64,000 nucleotides of DNA from Phorcus lineatus (GCA_921293015.1 OV121086.1:32673194-32737193); one strand, 5' to 3'. Positions 47,228 through 59,234 are shown, counted from the stretch's first letter. A program made the numbers and translations. Notes: generated by a model not told the origin, from the letters alone.

Positions 47228-48030
47228 TGCCTATATCCACCATTAAGATGTTCAGTGGCCCTATGGCAGTAGTAGAGAAACATATATCATGTGGAAACAC
47301 TAAATGCAGAAGTGAATAGATTTGTTTTAACACAGTTTTGAAAGTTCGTTATGTTTCTTAATTCCTTTGGAAGAGAATTCCACAGAAGATGACTGGCAAA
47401 GTCTGTGAGTTGGTTTGGAGATCTGTTTAGGGTGAGGAGAAAGTCAGAGGTGGATCTGAGACTTCGCTAGGGTAAATACAATGAGATTAGCTGCTTAAGA
47501 TGGTCTAGAAAGTTAGCATTGTGACGAGAATCTTAAAGGAAAGTCTTGCAGGGATGGGCAACCAGTATAGGGAATGCAGTACTGTAGTGATATGGTCACG
47601 GCGTGGAGTGTGTGTGATACATCTGGCAGCATTTTTAATCCTCTTTGGTTTGTTGAGGTGATTTATATAAAAGATTAGCAGATTAAGAGTTACAGTAGTC
47701 AAGTTTTAAAGTGATATGGCTAGTTCATGAGAAGTTTACATTTGTCAGTGTCAGGGTAATGGCTGACTTGACTGATGTTAAAGATGCTCAAGTAGCATGC
47801 TCTACTGATATCGTTGATGTGCCCATCCAAGGACACGCTGTGGTCAAGAATGAAACCAAGATTCCTGAGACACTGCGATGGTTTGACAACTGTGTGGCAA
47901 ATATGAAGAATAGGTGATGTAGAACCAGTCTTCATCTTTATCAGATGATTCTTCTAGCCAGTGGGCAAGAACTCTGTCTTATCTTCATTATGCATAAGGT
48001 AGTTCGAGACCATCCATGACTCTATATCCT
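47228..48030 (-). pseudogene. CR1/L2-like LINE 3' relic
   Basis: On the minus strand, 47720-47935 reads PSQCLRNLGFILDHSVSLDG (RT connection), and 47505-47660 reads KRIKNAARCITHTPRRDHIT then VLHSLYWLPIPARLSFKILV, the hallmark post-RT block of CR1/L2-group LINEs. 47.34-47.47 kb continues with RSTSDFLLTL...LLWNSLPKELRNI in another frame. Stops and shifts separate the pieces. It sits between the two duplicated 5' exon segments. No tail or target duplication was found. Confidence 0.8.
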
Positions 48031-49033
48031 ATCAACTAACTTAAAGCTGAAATTGTTTTTAAGAGAATATTTTATTACTTTGAAATTATTTCTGACAATT
48101 TCTTTTAATTCATAGATTATTAAACAACTACTTTTTGGTCCTGATATATGAAAGACAGCATTGTTATTCCGAGGACGCACAATGTTAATGGCAAGACTTT
48201 GTTTAACATTATACGATTAAATATTTAATTGAAACATAGATATGTAACCTATCTGCATAGAAAAGAAATGTGTATGTATTTCACATCAGAACTATAGAAA
48301 ATGGTAAGTGGTATTAGTATATTTCTAATTAAGAAACGAGAGAGTACCTGTTTGTTACAGGCAAGACCAATAGGTGTTGCAAAATGGAGGTATTTTTGTC
48401 AATGGGGTTATGATAATAATATTAAATACCCAAAGGACTATAAAACATTGCTATTTAAGAACTTCGTTTGCTTGTTATCCAACAGACAAATATTGTTACA
48501 GGAAAGGCAACTTCAAAGTCATATGAACACTAATTCTGAGCTTAAGATGCATTTCAAACTAGAATTCCTGTCTTGCAAAGTTATCTGCGTCACCGATAAT
48601 AATGGTATTACTCAAACCGTTATTGTATGTCGGGTTGGGGATGTAGAAATATCATTTATGTCATGGATAGTTTCAACGTTATTGATATGCACCATCTCTC
48701 CATTCAAGTGATTGAACCGCAGAGGATTTTAATCAAAATTACAACAAGAATCAGAGTCTTAAGACAACGTACAGACTGACACATGAACAAACTAGGATCA
48801 CATCCACTTCCAGAACGTTTGACTTTTGACTGTTTGTATTGCATCTTGACAATGTATTTTATTTCAGGTGTATCTGATCCTAGTTGGTACGACCATTGTC
48901 CCATGGGTTTGATAGATAAGGCAGGTGTCAATTTACCTGTAAGAGGATGACTGAGCCTACTATCTAGGGTGAGAGTTCAGTCTGAGATAATCTGTGTGAG
49001 AGTGAGAGTAGAGGTTGCCAGTGGCATATTGAT
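48031..49033. other. No supported gene
   Basis: Contains a plus-strand 136-codon frame (48301-48711) with mixed composition but no recognised family or splice context, so it is not called. The rest is AT-rich. Confidence 0.35.
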
Positions 49034-49097
49034 GGTTAAGGGTGTTTTGTGCACTACGTTCATAACCAGTTGACTGTCAGTATGTTCTTCTGCTTAC

Positions 49098-49211
49098 CTG
49101 CCTCGTCCACCGGTACCTTATCCGATTCTCATTAGACCGAAGTTTCTGGATTGTTTGACTTCATCCCTTGAAAATCTTTATATGTTATATATCACTCCCG
49201 TTCCTATGATC
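49098..49211 (-). pseudogene. Broken duplicate of the upstream exon
   Basis: Keeps the acceptor (TTCATTACAG|GATCATAGGAACG) and donor (G|GTAAGC) of the 46022-46139 exon, but the frame reads DHRNGSDI and then a TAA. A later TAA and small indels (114 versus 118 nt) also break it. If spliced it would be non-coding. This is the dead partner of a tandem duplication. Confidence 0.75.
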
Positions 49212-50212
49212 CTGTAATGAATGTTCAATGATTTTGAGTCTCTCTGTGTATATATACATGATTTATTTTAACAAAAGAAATTTTAGGTCTGTAAGAAGCG
49301 TTTAGATATTACAAACACGAAGCATACCGTGGTTAATCAAATGCAAATATCCGACTACGATTCGTTAATATTAATTCATTCATTACATTACTAAGTGGTG
49401 AATATCGAAAATTATAATATTATTATGATTATTATTATATTAATTTATTCCATTTGCAGGAACTACAATATAATTATTGAACGATCATGACCAGGAGAAA
49501 ATCGCATATACATATACATTAGTAAGTTCTTTTAGCAAACATGCATTAAAAACATTTAACAATTTACTTTTGTTACACACCATTTGTGCTCTTATTCAAA
49601 ATGAATTAAACCCAACTGAAAAACTAACTAATTTTGTTTTGACTTGTGTCATCATCTAAATAGAAAATGTTTTTAAATTCTGTATTTCAAACCATCATCA
49701 TTTGACCGGCCAAAAATGATAGCAAACCAACGTATTCCTTTTAAGCAATCAACAATATTGGCCTGTACTACTGCAGTGTAGTAGAGAGATGGAATTGGTG
49801 GAAAAACGAAAACTAAATTGAGCACGCGTTGTCCACTAACAAAATGCACGTCACATGGTTACACATCTCGTTATATCACTTACATATTACTCTCGGTATA
49901 TCTCTTTTTTTTTCTTCTTTTTTTTTCCATATTTGTGTTACAGGCAAAAATAAGTAATATGTTTCATCAAACAATCGTCAAAAAATAAAGATACAAGAAA
50001 TTCACAGTTGGCTATTACATTTTAAAAAAGAAATCTAATTAACATTATTTTCCCAGTAATAAGTGTAAACTTGACCAATATTGAAAAAACTTTGCTTCAG
50101 TTTCGGTTGATAGAAAAATATATCTAGATAAGTCATAATAACGTACAATTTCATCTTGAAGATGTTCTAACTTTGGTTTGTAACCATTAATGCTACATCT
50201 ATGAATATACTT

Positions 50213-50512
50213 TTAGACTATTAAAATGATTGCATTTACAGGATTATTGTTCTTTCCGTTCATTCCCAGTATAACAATTTTAATAGTAAATTCTAATTTC
50301 AGTTGATCAGAGTTTAACCATAATTCTATTTCCTTCCATAATCTGAGGATAGGTTCACATTCCCAAAGCATATGGTTTAAGGTTTCTATTTCACTTTTGC
50401 AAAACGCACAAAGTGATGATGATATATATCCTATTTTATAAAGAAATTGTCTTGTTGGGAGAATATTATAAATAATTCTATATTGCAACCATTTTAAGTC
50501 TGTGCTTTTCAA
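50213..50512 (-). pseudogene. LINE copy 3: zf-RVT region
   Basis: The frame reads LKWLQYRIIYNILPTRQFLY then CAFCKSEIETLNHMLWEC, the C-x2-C...H-x4-C zinc-binding module at the end of L1/Tx1 ORF2, as in copies 1 and 2. Upstream sequence (50.5-51.05 kb) continues the protein in broken frames. Confidence 0.85.
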
Positions 50513-51059
50513 ACATTTATTAGCAATAATGTTAAAAACTTTCCAACCTTTTTCATCAAAATCACTTTGTAAAACTTTTTTTCCATTTTAGGTCTTTGAC
50601 GGTTATTCTTTTAATCCATTTAAATTTTTGTGATGATATGATCTTCCAAATATTTTGAGATTTTATTCCCCCATGTTCTGGGTTTAACATCATTAGATCC
50701 CTTTTAATCTTATCTAGTATGTTTTTCCATATGAAATTAAAACACTTTTTTGGAGTTTTTCAATGACGCCTTTTTTGGGATTTGGCAAAGATGAGAATAG
50801 ATGGTTAAGCTTTGGTAGTAGGAGTGATTTAAGTATCGTATTTCTGCCTTAGGGGGTTAATGTACGTGCTGACCAGATGTTCATTTGTCTGTAGATATGA
50901 GAAAGCTTTTCTTGGTAATTTATTTCAATCATTTTATCGAGATCGATATCGAACTGTATTCCTAGAAGAGTGAAGTTTGTTTTTGACTAATCGAAATTCC
51001 ATTCTTTACATATTTTACATCGAGATCTCTTTTTGGAGCCTATCCACATAAGCTTTGTT

Positions 51060-51905
51060 TTATCTACATTGACTTTCAATCCTGAAAAACGGGCAAATAG
51101 TTCCAAGGTATTTAAAGCTGAATAAAGGTTTTTTTCCCGATCCATCTAATGTGAGAGTTGTATCATCTGCGAACTGTGAGAGAAGATATTCTATATTTCC
51201 TATTCTAATTCCCTTTATGTTTTTGTTATTTCTTATCATGATACCCAAAATTTCTACACAAAGTAGAAAAATATATGGCGCTATCGGGTCCCCCTGGCGG
51301 CATCCTCGGCTTATTTTAAATGGGTTAGATGCGAAACCATTAACCAGGACTCTCGATTAAATATCATTATAAAATGTTTCTATCCAATGTGAAATACTCG
51401 GTCCGAAATTGAAAAACTTCAAAACATTGGTGAGGTATTTTCTGTCTACTGAATCGAATGCCTTTTCGAAATCAATTAGAAGTAGTAAGCCTGGTATCTG
51501 ACATGTTTCGGTGTGTTCCATTAGATCATATATAAGCCTCGTTACCTCTCCAATATATCTCCCTTTGACGAAACCCTTTTGATCTTCATTTATTATGCTT
51601 GGCAAAACCTGTTTTATTCTATTTGCGATAGCTGCAGCACCAACTTTATATGACGTATTTAGTAAGGAGATTGGGCGCCAGTTTTTCAAGAATTTCTTAG
51701 GTTTGTCAGGTTTAGGAATGCATGTTATTAATCCTTGATTTTGCGAAATGGATAGGTTTCCGTTTTCATAGCCAAAGTTGAGGGAGTTAAGGAGAAATAC
51801 TCCAAGATATTTCCAGAAGAATTTAAGAAACTCAGTGGTAAAACCATCGGGCCCGGGACTTTTTTCATTTTTCATATTTCTTAACGAAAATGACAGCTCA
51901 TTCAA
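51060..51905 (-). pseudogene. LINE copy 3: reverse transcriptase
   Basis: 51357-51905 encodes the fingers and first palm motif (KSPGPDGFTTEF, NWRPISLLNTSYK, LLLIDFEKAFDSVDRKYL). After a stop, 51.25-51.30 kb gives RGCRQGDPIAPYIF-like sequence, and 51060-51248 contains LLSQFADDTTLTL, the catalytic FADD box. Several frameshifts and stops are present, so it is older than copy 2. The motifs place it in the L1/Tx1 clade. It is non-functional. Confidence 0.85.
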
Positions 51906-52075
51906 TTTTAATTTTCATTCAAGGTTATTTTTATCATGTTCATTTAGAAATGGAAAATTATCATTTTTTAAATATCTCTAACATGCATTCAATATTTATA
52001 AACCGCAATATTTAAACTAACCGTATACAAGTTTGAAAAGAAACCCACTGTGTGATTAGCTTTTTAAACTAGTGT

Positions 52076-52515
52076 AGGTCTATTCTCAACATGTCTTCCC
52101 TAATAGGCTCTGTTGTAACTTGTAAGTGGAGAAATTTCATGGCTAGGAATATGAATCCGTGATCGGGCGGAAATAAAGTTAGTTATGTAATCAGCTATAT
52201 TTCAGCGCTGTTTCTCTTAACCGAATTCATGGCTTTACCCAGAAAATTGGAAATGTGAAAACATGACGAGTACCTCATATCAGAAATACAGATAAAAAAT
52301 GAGTTAATTTCGTAAGACGGGTACCCTTAATGTAGATTTGGAATGTAAGAAACATAAAAGGTTACTGATGGAAGACCAAAGCATTTATAAAGCGAAAGTT
52401 ACAACAGCGGCAGGAGTATTATCATCTAAAAATAAACATACAAAATATCCCCTCGTTACACTATTTCCTCGACTATATTTTCGATGTCTTTGAATTTTAC
52501 ACGGTGTATAAACAC
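52076..52515. other. No gene seen
   Basis: Non-coding spacer. Confidence 0.4.
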
Positions 52516-52636
52516 CAGGGCCTCCTTTCACAAAGCTCCAAGGTGATCGTAAGTCCTTATAGTGCCTTAATGCAATGTTAAAGAATAGGAGTTAAGGTTA
52601 ACCTTAGTTAAGGTTGCTTTGTGAAAACAGGCCCTG
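52516..52636. mobile_element. Short hAT-like MITE (121 bp)
   Basis: CAGGGCCTCCTTTCACAAAG at the left is mirrored by CTTTGTGAAAACAGGCCCTG at the right. Ends starting CAGGG with a 'TTTCACAAAGC' arm are typical of hAT-type MITEs in many animals. No clear 8-bp target duplication was seen. Confidence 0.7.
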
Positions 52637-52756
52637 CTCTACTTGTCACGCTGTTCGGGCGTGCCTCCTTTGTCTCACCTCTCAATATTTTTTTTGAAAA
52701 AGTCATGAATAATATTACATATCTAAAGAACACCATTTCCATTTAAGTACTTAATT

Positions 52757-52882
52757 TCGCCCTACCCAAATGTGTTTTGTAATAACGAATAGTTTTGCCG
52801 TGAACTATAAAGTTTAAGCACGAGGTTGGTGCTCCGAGTGCTTAAACGTTATACTAGTTAAGAGTAAAACTATACATAGAGC
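52757..52882. repeat. Long hairpin (H6), CGAG-type centre
   Basis: The arms ATAGTTTTGCCGTGAACTAT and the diverged complement near AGTTAAGAGTAAAACTAT enclose TTTAAGCACGAG-GTTGGTGCTC-CGAGTGCTTAAA. It shares arms with hairpin H5 at 44.53-44.68 kb. Confidence 0.8.
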
Positions 52883-53032
52883 AAGCTTTATTTATTTTCT
52901 AAGATGCCAAAATGACCTTTAAAGGAATTATGCTAATATAATTCTCGAAAAAATAGTCTTTTCATTGTCACATTAACAATCAATGAACAGGGTTAAAACT
53001 GCCTTTTTCAAGTGTAGAACCTAACCTCTAGT

Positions 53033-55928
53033 TTAAAGTGGGGCTCCCGGGTAAAATCACCTTAAATAACTAAGCCAAATGGACACTTATGTGCATATTT
53101 TCATAATATATCCTTCTTGAATTGATTTTACGTCATTTTTAACAAGTTTAAACAACTAGATTATGTTAATAATTTCGATTGAAAAAAGAATAGTAAATTG
53201 CCTTCCCGATCGTGTTGTTCCGTGAAATCAACCGGATGTGACGTCAACTGTGGAAAACACACGTGACGTAGCCGCCATAACAAATGTAAACAACACCACA
53301 TTTCATAATTAGGTGATCGTGTTCTCGTAGCTATTGAAAACTCAGAACGTTTTAGGGTGATGTTTTTTTTAAATATAAGTGCTGTACGAAAATTTAGAAA
53401 AAAGGTAAAGGCTGTTGATGACTTTTACACGTTATTATCATGGAAACAATTCATATGATAAATTCGCGGTCTCAAACCACTGCTTTACACTGTGTCTACA
53501 CGGATAATGCACCCAATTAAAAACACCGGTGAGTGACTCCTTGTTATAATTTTCCTAAAATCTTCAAAATAATTTTTTCCTTCGTCAGTTTACTGTCGAA
53601 TGTATGAATAACACTTCTTGTTTCAACCTCAATGAAACAGCTGATTTGTCATTGTAAGTGTCTCGAACGCAGTCGCCGAGTTTTGTTTTTATTTCGCTGC
53701 CGTGACTTTCGAAAGGCGGCCTCAATCTACATCAGTACACGTGTATGAAAAAAACATTTGAACAATCGGTGAAGTTAAATTTGTTGAACTGGGGATTTTG
53801 ATTAAATTGCAAAAATCCTATATATGATATGAACACAGATAGGCTTGATTTGTTGTTGATATTAGAATTTTCAAAAGGGTGAAAAATTACCAGATGACCC
53901 CATTTACATTTTAGTCTTTCAACTCTAAATTTCAAAATGATATATAGCCTACTTTAATTATTTCAACATTTTGTAAATAAACTATAATATACAAAGCAAA
54001 ATAAAGTGAATCAAATAAATTTTATTATTATATAAACAGAAGTGATTTATAAAATCTAATTTATTCAATCAGATTCAATATCAAACATTGCTTAAATTAT
54101 TCTCCTTAATCAGGAAATTAAATATAATTTTGTGCAAAGCTTGGAAATTATGTCAAGCCAAATAATTCTGTGTGCCAAACTTGACTTTCAAAATTAAGTC
54201 AATCATCTCAATGCATTTTCCCTCCTTCATTTTCGAATAACAAAACATTAAGACTGATATACAAAAATATATGGTTTATTCTATTTTTGTAATATGAATC
54301 TTATCACATGCATTTATAATCTATGTTTTATTATTGTGTCAAAACAATACTCACTTGAGCAATATTTTAATGCTGTGACAGAATGATGACAGTAAATGAT
54401 AGTTGGGGTGGAGGGTCTGGAAACAAAAGCACTTTTTTGTACACAGAATATGTCTTTAGATGACTGAACAAAAATTGTAATTTTTTTTATTGATTATGCA
54501 ATGTCATTAGTTAAATATCTTGGTTATAGACTTCAATGCATGACTTTATTCAGCATTCATAGCAGTTTATTTTTTTGTATAAGGCAATGCTTAGTTAAAG
54601 TTAATATTTAGAAGAAAAGTAGCAATGAAAGCAAACAAGGGAATTTTGTGTGCTGTCAATGTGCATGAAAATGACATCATAAACAAAACACTGTGCTTGA
54701 GAATTCTTATTTTCTTATTTGTAAACTTTAAATAATAGTTTATCTATTTTTATTGCAACACCAAAAAAGAAAGAAAATTTAATTGCACCAATTTTTTAAC
54801 ATTATTTCACTGTATTTCTTTTGTCAATACATTGTTTGTTATATCATATATTTTGATAGACTTATTTAAAAAAAATGTTATCCTAATTCCTAGTGAATAT
54901 ATGAAGGGCGATTGATCAGGTTATTTCCAATTCCAACAAAGGTAATATGAAAAATGGACGAATGAATGAATGAAGGTTCAGAATATTTGATAATTTTTGT
55001 ATTTGGTCAGAAAAAAAATAAAGACCTGTCATGGGTTTTAAAACATGGAAAGCTTACAATAAAAATTCCATATCGAACATCGGCCATGCACAAATACATC
55101 AGCAAATAATTGAAAAAAATGCCAGATTCAACCACCACAAGTTATTATGATTTAATATGCATTCGTAAAATGTTATCATAATTTTCAATTTTATAATACG
55201 TAAAAAGTATGCAGCTGGTAATTTCATTTTGAATCTGTCCACGATACATTGAATGGTATTTCACACTCGTGTATATTGCTGCGTTGTACGTACGTGCAAG
55301 TTGACTTACGTAACGAGCGGCGTTTCGCTAAATCAAACGACAAAAATACAGTTTCACAACATATGTTTGTTTAAATCATCATTTGTCCTTACATTGATAA
55401 GGGTATTTGTAAAAACACGTATGTTACCCGATGTCTTTTCGACCGAAATTAGTACTGTTTTGACGTTCGAATTCAATGTATGAAGAGACTCACTTCCGGG
55501 TTATGTAATTGACATTAATTCAACTTAATCGTCATTTTTTTTTTATTTCCTTTTTACTATTGCGTCAGAAAATCATAAGGAGATATCTTGCCAATCTTTA
55601 TATGAATTGGTCGACTGGTATGGCTCCCACAACCTGCGCTATTTCATTGTCTGACAGTGTAAAGATACGACAGAGGCCATCTGTTTTACACAGGTGACGT
55701 CACACATTCCATAGGACGAAATCGAGGTTTTGCCGGTGTAAACGGTACAGTTTTCAACTGCTTTTACGATTTGCTAAAACATCCTTCATCCGAATAGCTA
55801 AGGTATTTGTTATGTTGATGACTTTTAACTCATGAATGTGTTTTTCACGTCTATTAGATGTACATGCCAAGCAACGTGTGTATAGACGGAAAATTTTGGA
55901 GCAAAATCACCCGGGAGTTGCACTTTAA
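53033..55928. mobile_element. TTAA-bounded TIR element (~2.9 kb)
   Basis: TTAAAGTGGGGCTCCCGGGT at the left and ACCCGGGAGTTGCACTTTAA at the right are inverted copies with a few mismatches, ending in TTAA. No transposase frame is visible in the AT-rich interior. GC-richer stretches next to both ends (53.2 and 55.6-55.7 kb) contain several ACGT/TGACGTCA motifs. It may be a non-autonomous piggyBac-type relative. Confidence 0.65.
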
Positions 55929-55949
55929 AACGACATTTAGTTTGCTTTA

Positions 55950-56185
55950 TTCTAAGCAGAACCGGGAGCTATGCCAGCCGGAGCGTACATGCTCCTGGTA
56001 GGGACAACCAAGCTCGACAGGTCGATGGGTAGAAGCCAGACCAAATTATAGAGTCCTTCTAAAACCTGCTCTCTATCTCTCACTATGCCTTTTTCCGTCT
56101 TTTTCCTCTTCCTGTAGATCCCTTTTTCTCTGATCTGTCCACTCTCTTTTGGATGCTTGTAATCCACATGTTTAGTATGGTGGCT
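55950..56185 (-). repeat. SINE-like repeat, 3' part
   Basis: Reverse-complement copy of the later two thirds of the repeat at 29.73-30.05 kb (CTCCTGGTAGGGACAACCAA, ATCTGTCCACTCTCTTTTGG). It breaks off at ACATGTTTAG, where the 21-bp array element begins. Confidence 0.75.
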
Positions 56186-56490
56186 GATTTCTGCCATTCG
56201 CGTCTTCGCTATTTCGTGATATGCCAACCTGGGGCGAAATAGCGAAGAAGCGATGCGAAATAGCGAAGTAGCGATGCGAAACGGCGAAATGGCGATGCGA
56301 AACAGCGAAAGGGCGATGCGAAGTAGCGATGCGAAATAGCGAAGACACGAAGCACTTTGCTTCGCTATTTCGCATCGCATCTTCGCTATTTTGCATCGCG
56401 TCTTCGTTACTTCGTGTCTTCGCTACTTCGTGACATCACAATTTCGTCACCGGATTCGCGGTTTGCCTCACTCGCTACTTCGCGTCCTCC
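56186..56490. repeat. 21-bp minisatellite in inverted-repeat element (copy 1)
   Basis: Starts with GGTGGCTGATTTCTGCCATT and continues into GCGAAATAGCGAAGTAGCGAT-type units, then into the inverted form (TTCGCTATTTCGCATCGCAT). The array is therefore palindromic overall. The period is a multiple of three, so it opens repetitive frames (YFASLLR-like) on the minus strand that are not real genes. Confidence 0.85.
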
Positions 56491-57286
56491 TATTTTTTTC
56501 TGTATTCGATAGATTAATAAAACATTTATGTAATAATGATCGTCGTTCATGCTTTTAAGAAGGTATTTGAGAAAAATAACTTAACATAACATTTTGTTGT
56601 ATATAATAGTTTGATATTACCAACAAACACTTTAGAATGTTTGTAAATCTACCTATAAACGAATTTAGATAACTGTCATTAGAATTGTATTTCATACAGT
56701 TTACCCACTTTAATTGTTGCTAGGTATAGAAGTGAAGACATTACGTTTAGGTATTAATTCATTGCATTTAAGTCAAATTGTAAAGATTTTGAAAGCCCAT
56801 GTTCTGATCCAGTCGTCTCTACACGTATACGGAATAAATAATGATATAGTATTTTATCATTAAACATATCTATGCCTCAGTCTTCAAAAGCTTTATTGCG
56901 AAACTGTTTATAACACCAAAATTTTTTAAATATCATTTTAACAGACAAACTCCAGGAACTCAATGTAGTCACTAATCACTCTCACTCTTGAGTGAGATCA
57001 ACCTAAATTGGTATAGTTGCAGCACCGGTTCCATTAACGACAGTTCTGAATGATATTACATGTGTGCCCTCAGTGCATATAACTTAATATGCATTCATAT
57101 AATTCGAGGTGAAAAGACTTTTTCTAATTTATGCTAATAGGTTGTTTTTTTAAAAAATGAAATGCCTTCTCTTCTAGTATTCAATGGATATAAGTTGCCC
57201 GAAAATAAACGTTTAAACCCAAAAAACTGGGGGAGATATGATTTCCAAGTTTAAATCACGTTTTAGCATTACACGAATCATATACA
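56491..57286. other. No gene seen
   Basis: AT-rich, non-coding. Confidence 0.45.
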
Positions 57287-57758
57287 TTCTCGCTCAACAG
57301 AAGTGGCTCCGTCATACATTCCTATACAACCTCTGTCTTTAATGCAAGGGTTTCTTTGTCTAGAAATGTAGAAATGTAGAACGCTGTTTGGATGCAATCA
57401 AAGTTAATTGTGCAATCAACGACGCCGTTTCAAAAGTTATCCTTCAAATCGCCTAAGTTATTTCCCTAAGCTTTCCAAAAGCTAAACTTTATTCGAATAT
57501 GCACTTTGCACTTTTTAGTCTTTACAGAACACAAACGCTTCATTTTGCGACTGCATCATTGCACCTGCCGGTGTGACAAGAAATATGTTGTTCATGCATT
57601 CGGTGTTTTCATTGGCTGAAATATAGTAGTAATTAGTTTAAGTTGCAGTATTGCGCCGGTAGGAGAAACCGCCGGAAGCCCGAGAATTCTTCGTATTAAG
57701 ACAGAGGTTGTATAGGGATTTATGACAGAGCTACCACTGATATGAGAAAATGAATCAT
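57287..57758. repeat. MITE family A, inverted full copy
   Basis: Opposite orientation to the copies at 15.28 and 31.67 kb. The ~45-bp TIRs are well kept: GTGGCTCCGTCATACATTCC and CCTATACAACCTCTGTCT at the left, with AGACAGAGGTTGTATAGGGA and GACAGAGCTACCAC at the right. Confidence 0.85.
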
Positions 57759-58400
57759 ACATTGATTGACTTTAAATCGGCAATTTCTAGTTCGCTGCTG
57801 AAAATAAAGACACATATTTCCTTTTAGTTTGTAATTCTGTACGAATTTTATAAGCGTATTACCCTATACATGAGCTTTACTTCGTAGGGGAAACGAGCAC
57901 TTAATTGAATGAATGAGGAATGACCCAATATACGTCAGTAAGAATTTAAGAACATCAATCAATCAATTTATGAAATAAATTAGATATGTTTGAAGTTTAT
58001 AGAAAATTGGTTTTTTATCGGTCAGGTCAGTCAAATTCCTATTCTATCATCAGTGTTTCATGTTTGGCTCATCAGGCCTACATTACTAGATTGGCCTCTG
58101 GCATCGATCCTTGTCCAACGTCCATCTGGCATGGGTCAGTAGTTGTCCACAAACTTTTTGCATTTTGGAGTTCATAACTGGTGCACCTCTAAAGCTGACA
58201 GATTGTAGAGTGCCTTGGAACTAAAGAATCTATGATTGTACAATGAATGATTTTGTCCTGAGCCTTTACAAATATGGATGTGTCAACATCTTAAGACCTT
58301 CAACATTTTAAGCGATCAAAACGCAAGCGCACAGTTAGCTATAATTTTCAGAAGAGCATCTTTGTTCCTAAGACTACGTTGACCCAAGTACTAAGTATCA
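57759..58400. other. No gene seen
   Basis: Non-coding. The 63-codon plus-strand frame at 57986 lacks supporting features. Confidence 0.4.
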
Positions 58401-58414
58401 AATGATACAAACAA

Positions 58415-58985
58415 AGCCTTCTGAGAGTATCAAGGCATTTTTGCACCACCTTTAACGTATACTCAACTGAAACATAATTCCATTCCCTATCAAATGAGGT
58501 ACCTAATGTCATAATACATAGAGGCGGTCGTACCGTAACGTCACAAAGGACGTTACTATGTCACCATTGTTACTTTTGTTCGAACAGCAACTTCTGAGAG
58601 TATCAGGGATTATTTGTACTACCCCTACTTATTCAATGAGGTTTTAAAATCATAAAAAAAGAGGCGATCGTCCCGTAGAGTCACAAAAAGCTTTACTTGG
58701 TACCCAAGATTAAAAACAAGAACTTCTGAGAGTATCAAGGGATATTTGTACCATATTGTACGTATAGTCAAATGAAAGATATTTCCATTACCTATACAAT
58801 GAGGCATCTTACACGTCATAATACATAGAGGCGTTCGTACCGCAATGTCACAAAAGAGTTACTAGGTGTCCTTTGTTTTAGTTGTTTTATTTTTGTTCGA
58901 TAAACAACTTCTGGGGTATCAAGATAATTCAACTACCTTTCCAATGAGGTATCTTATCTTTTCAGACAGGCGATAGTACTTTGTA
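58415..58985. repeat. ~175-bp tandem repeat, about four diverged copies
   Basis: CTTCTGAGAGTATCAAGG or close variants recur at 58418, 58591, 58723 and 58908. Each is followed by an AATGAGGTAYCT block, and the first three by TAGAGGCG-TCGTACCG-type sequence. Spacings are 173, 132 (internal deletion) and 185. The size recalls bivalve ~160-bp repeats such as BIV160 or pearl-element cores, but I cannot match the sequence from memory. Confidence 0.8.
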
Positions 58986-58999
58986 GCTCTTATTCTAAC

Positions 59000-59234
59000 C
59001 TCTCTGAATGACATTTTATATGATTGTTTGTAAAGTTTGTGATGCCTTATGAACGAGAACCGCAATACCCTTTAAAATCAATGGTTTAGTTTGTTTTTTA
59101 ACAATTGTGTCAGAGAATCTTTATTTACTTTCATTTCAAAAGTCTATATATTCAGTCTTTTTAGTTCAATTCCTGTAACATAGTTTCTAACGGAACAACA
59201 AAGAGAAAAAAGGCAAAGGACTTAAAGAACATCT
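59000..59234. other. No gene seen
   Basis: Non-coding spacer. Confidence 0.4.

Larger units (their letters stand above)
49906..51971 (-). mobile_element. 5'-truncated L1/Tx1-like LINE, copy 3, with TSD and empty site
   Basis: ATATCTCT flanks the insert (49898-49905 and 51972-51979). A T-rich tail starts the minus-strand element at its lower end. The paralogous segment near 46.86 kb reads ATATATCTCTAACATGC with no insert, an internal empty-site control. Truncation falls just upstream of the RT fingers. Confidence 0.93.
49034..52075. repeat. 5' exon segment, duplicated (copy 2, LINE-interrupted)
   Basis: Diverged second copy of 45958-46965, split by the LINE at 49906-51971. Net length without the LINE is ~975 bp, against ~1.01 kb in copy 1. 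Exon content is broken (see 49098-49211). Confidence 0.8.

Noticed and set aside
48301-48711. 136-codon plus-strand frame
   Set aside because: Composition is mixed, but there is no recognised motif, no splice context and no homologous copy in the duplicated segments.
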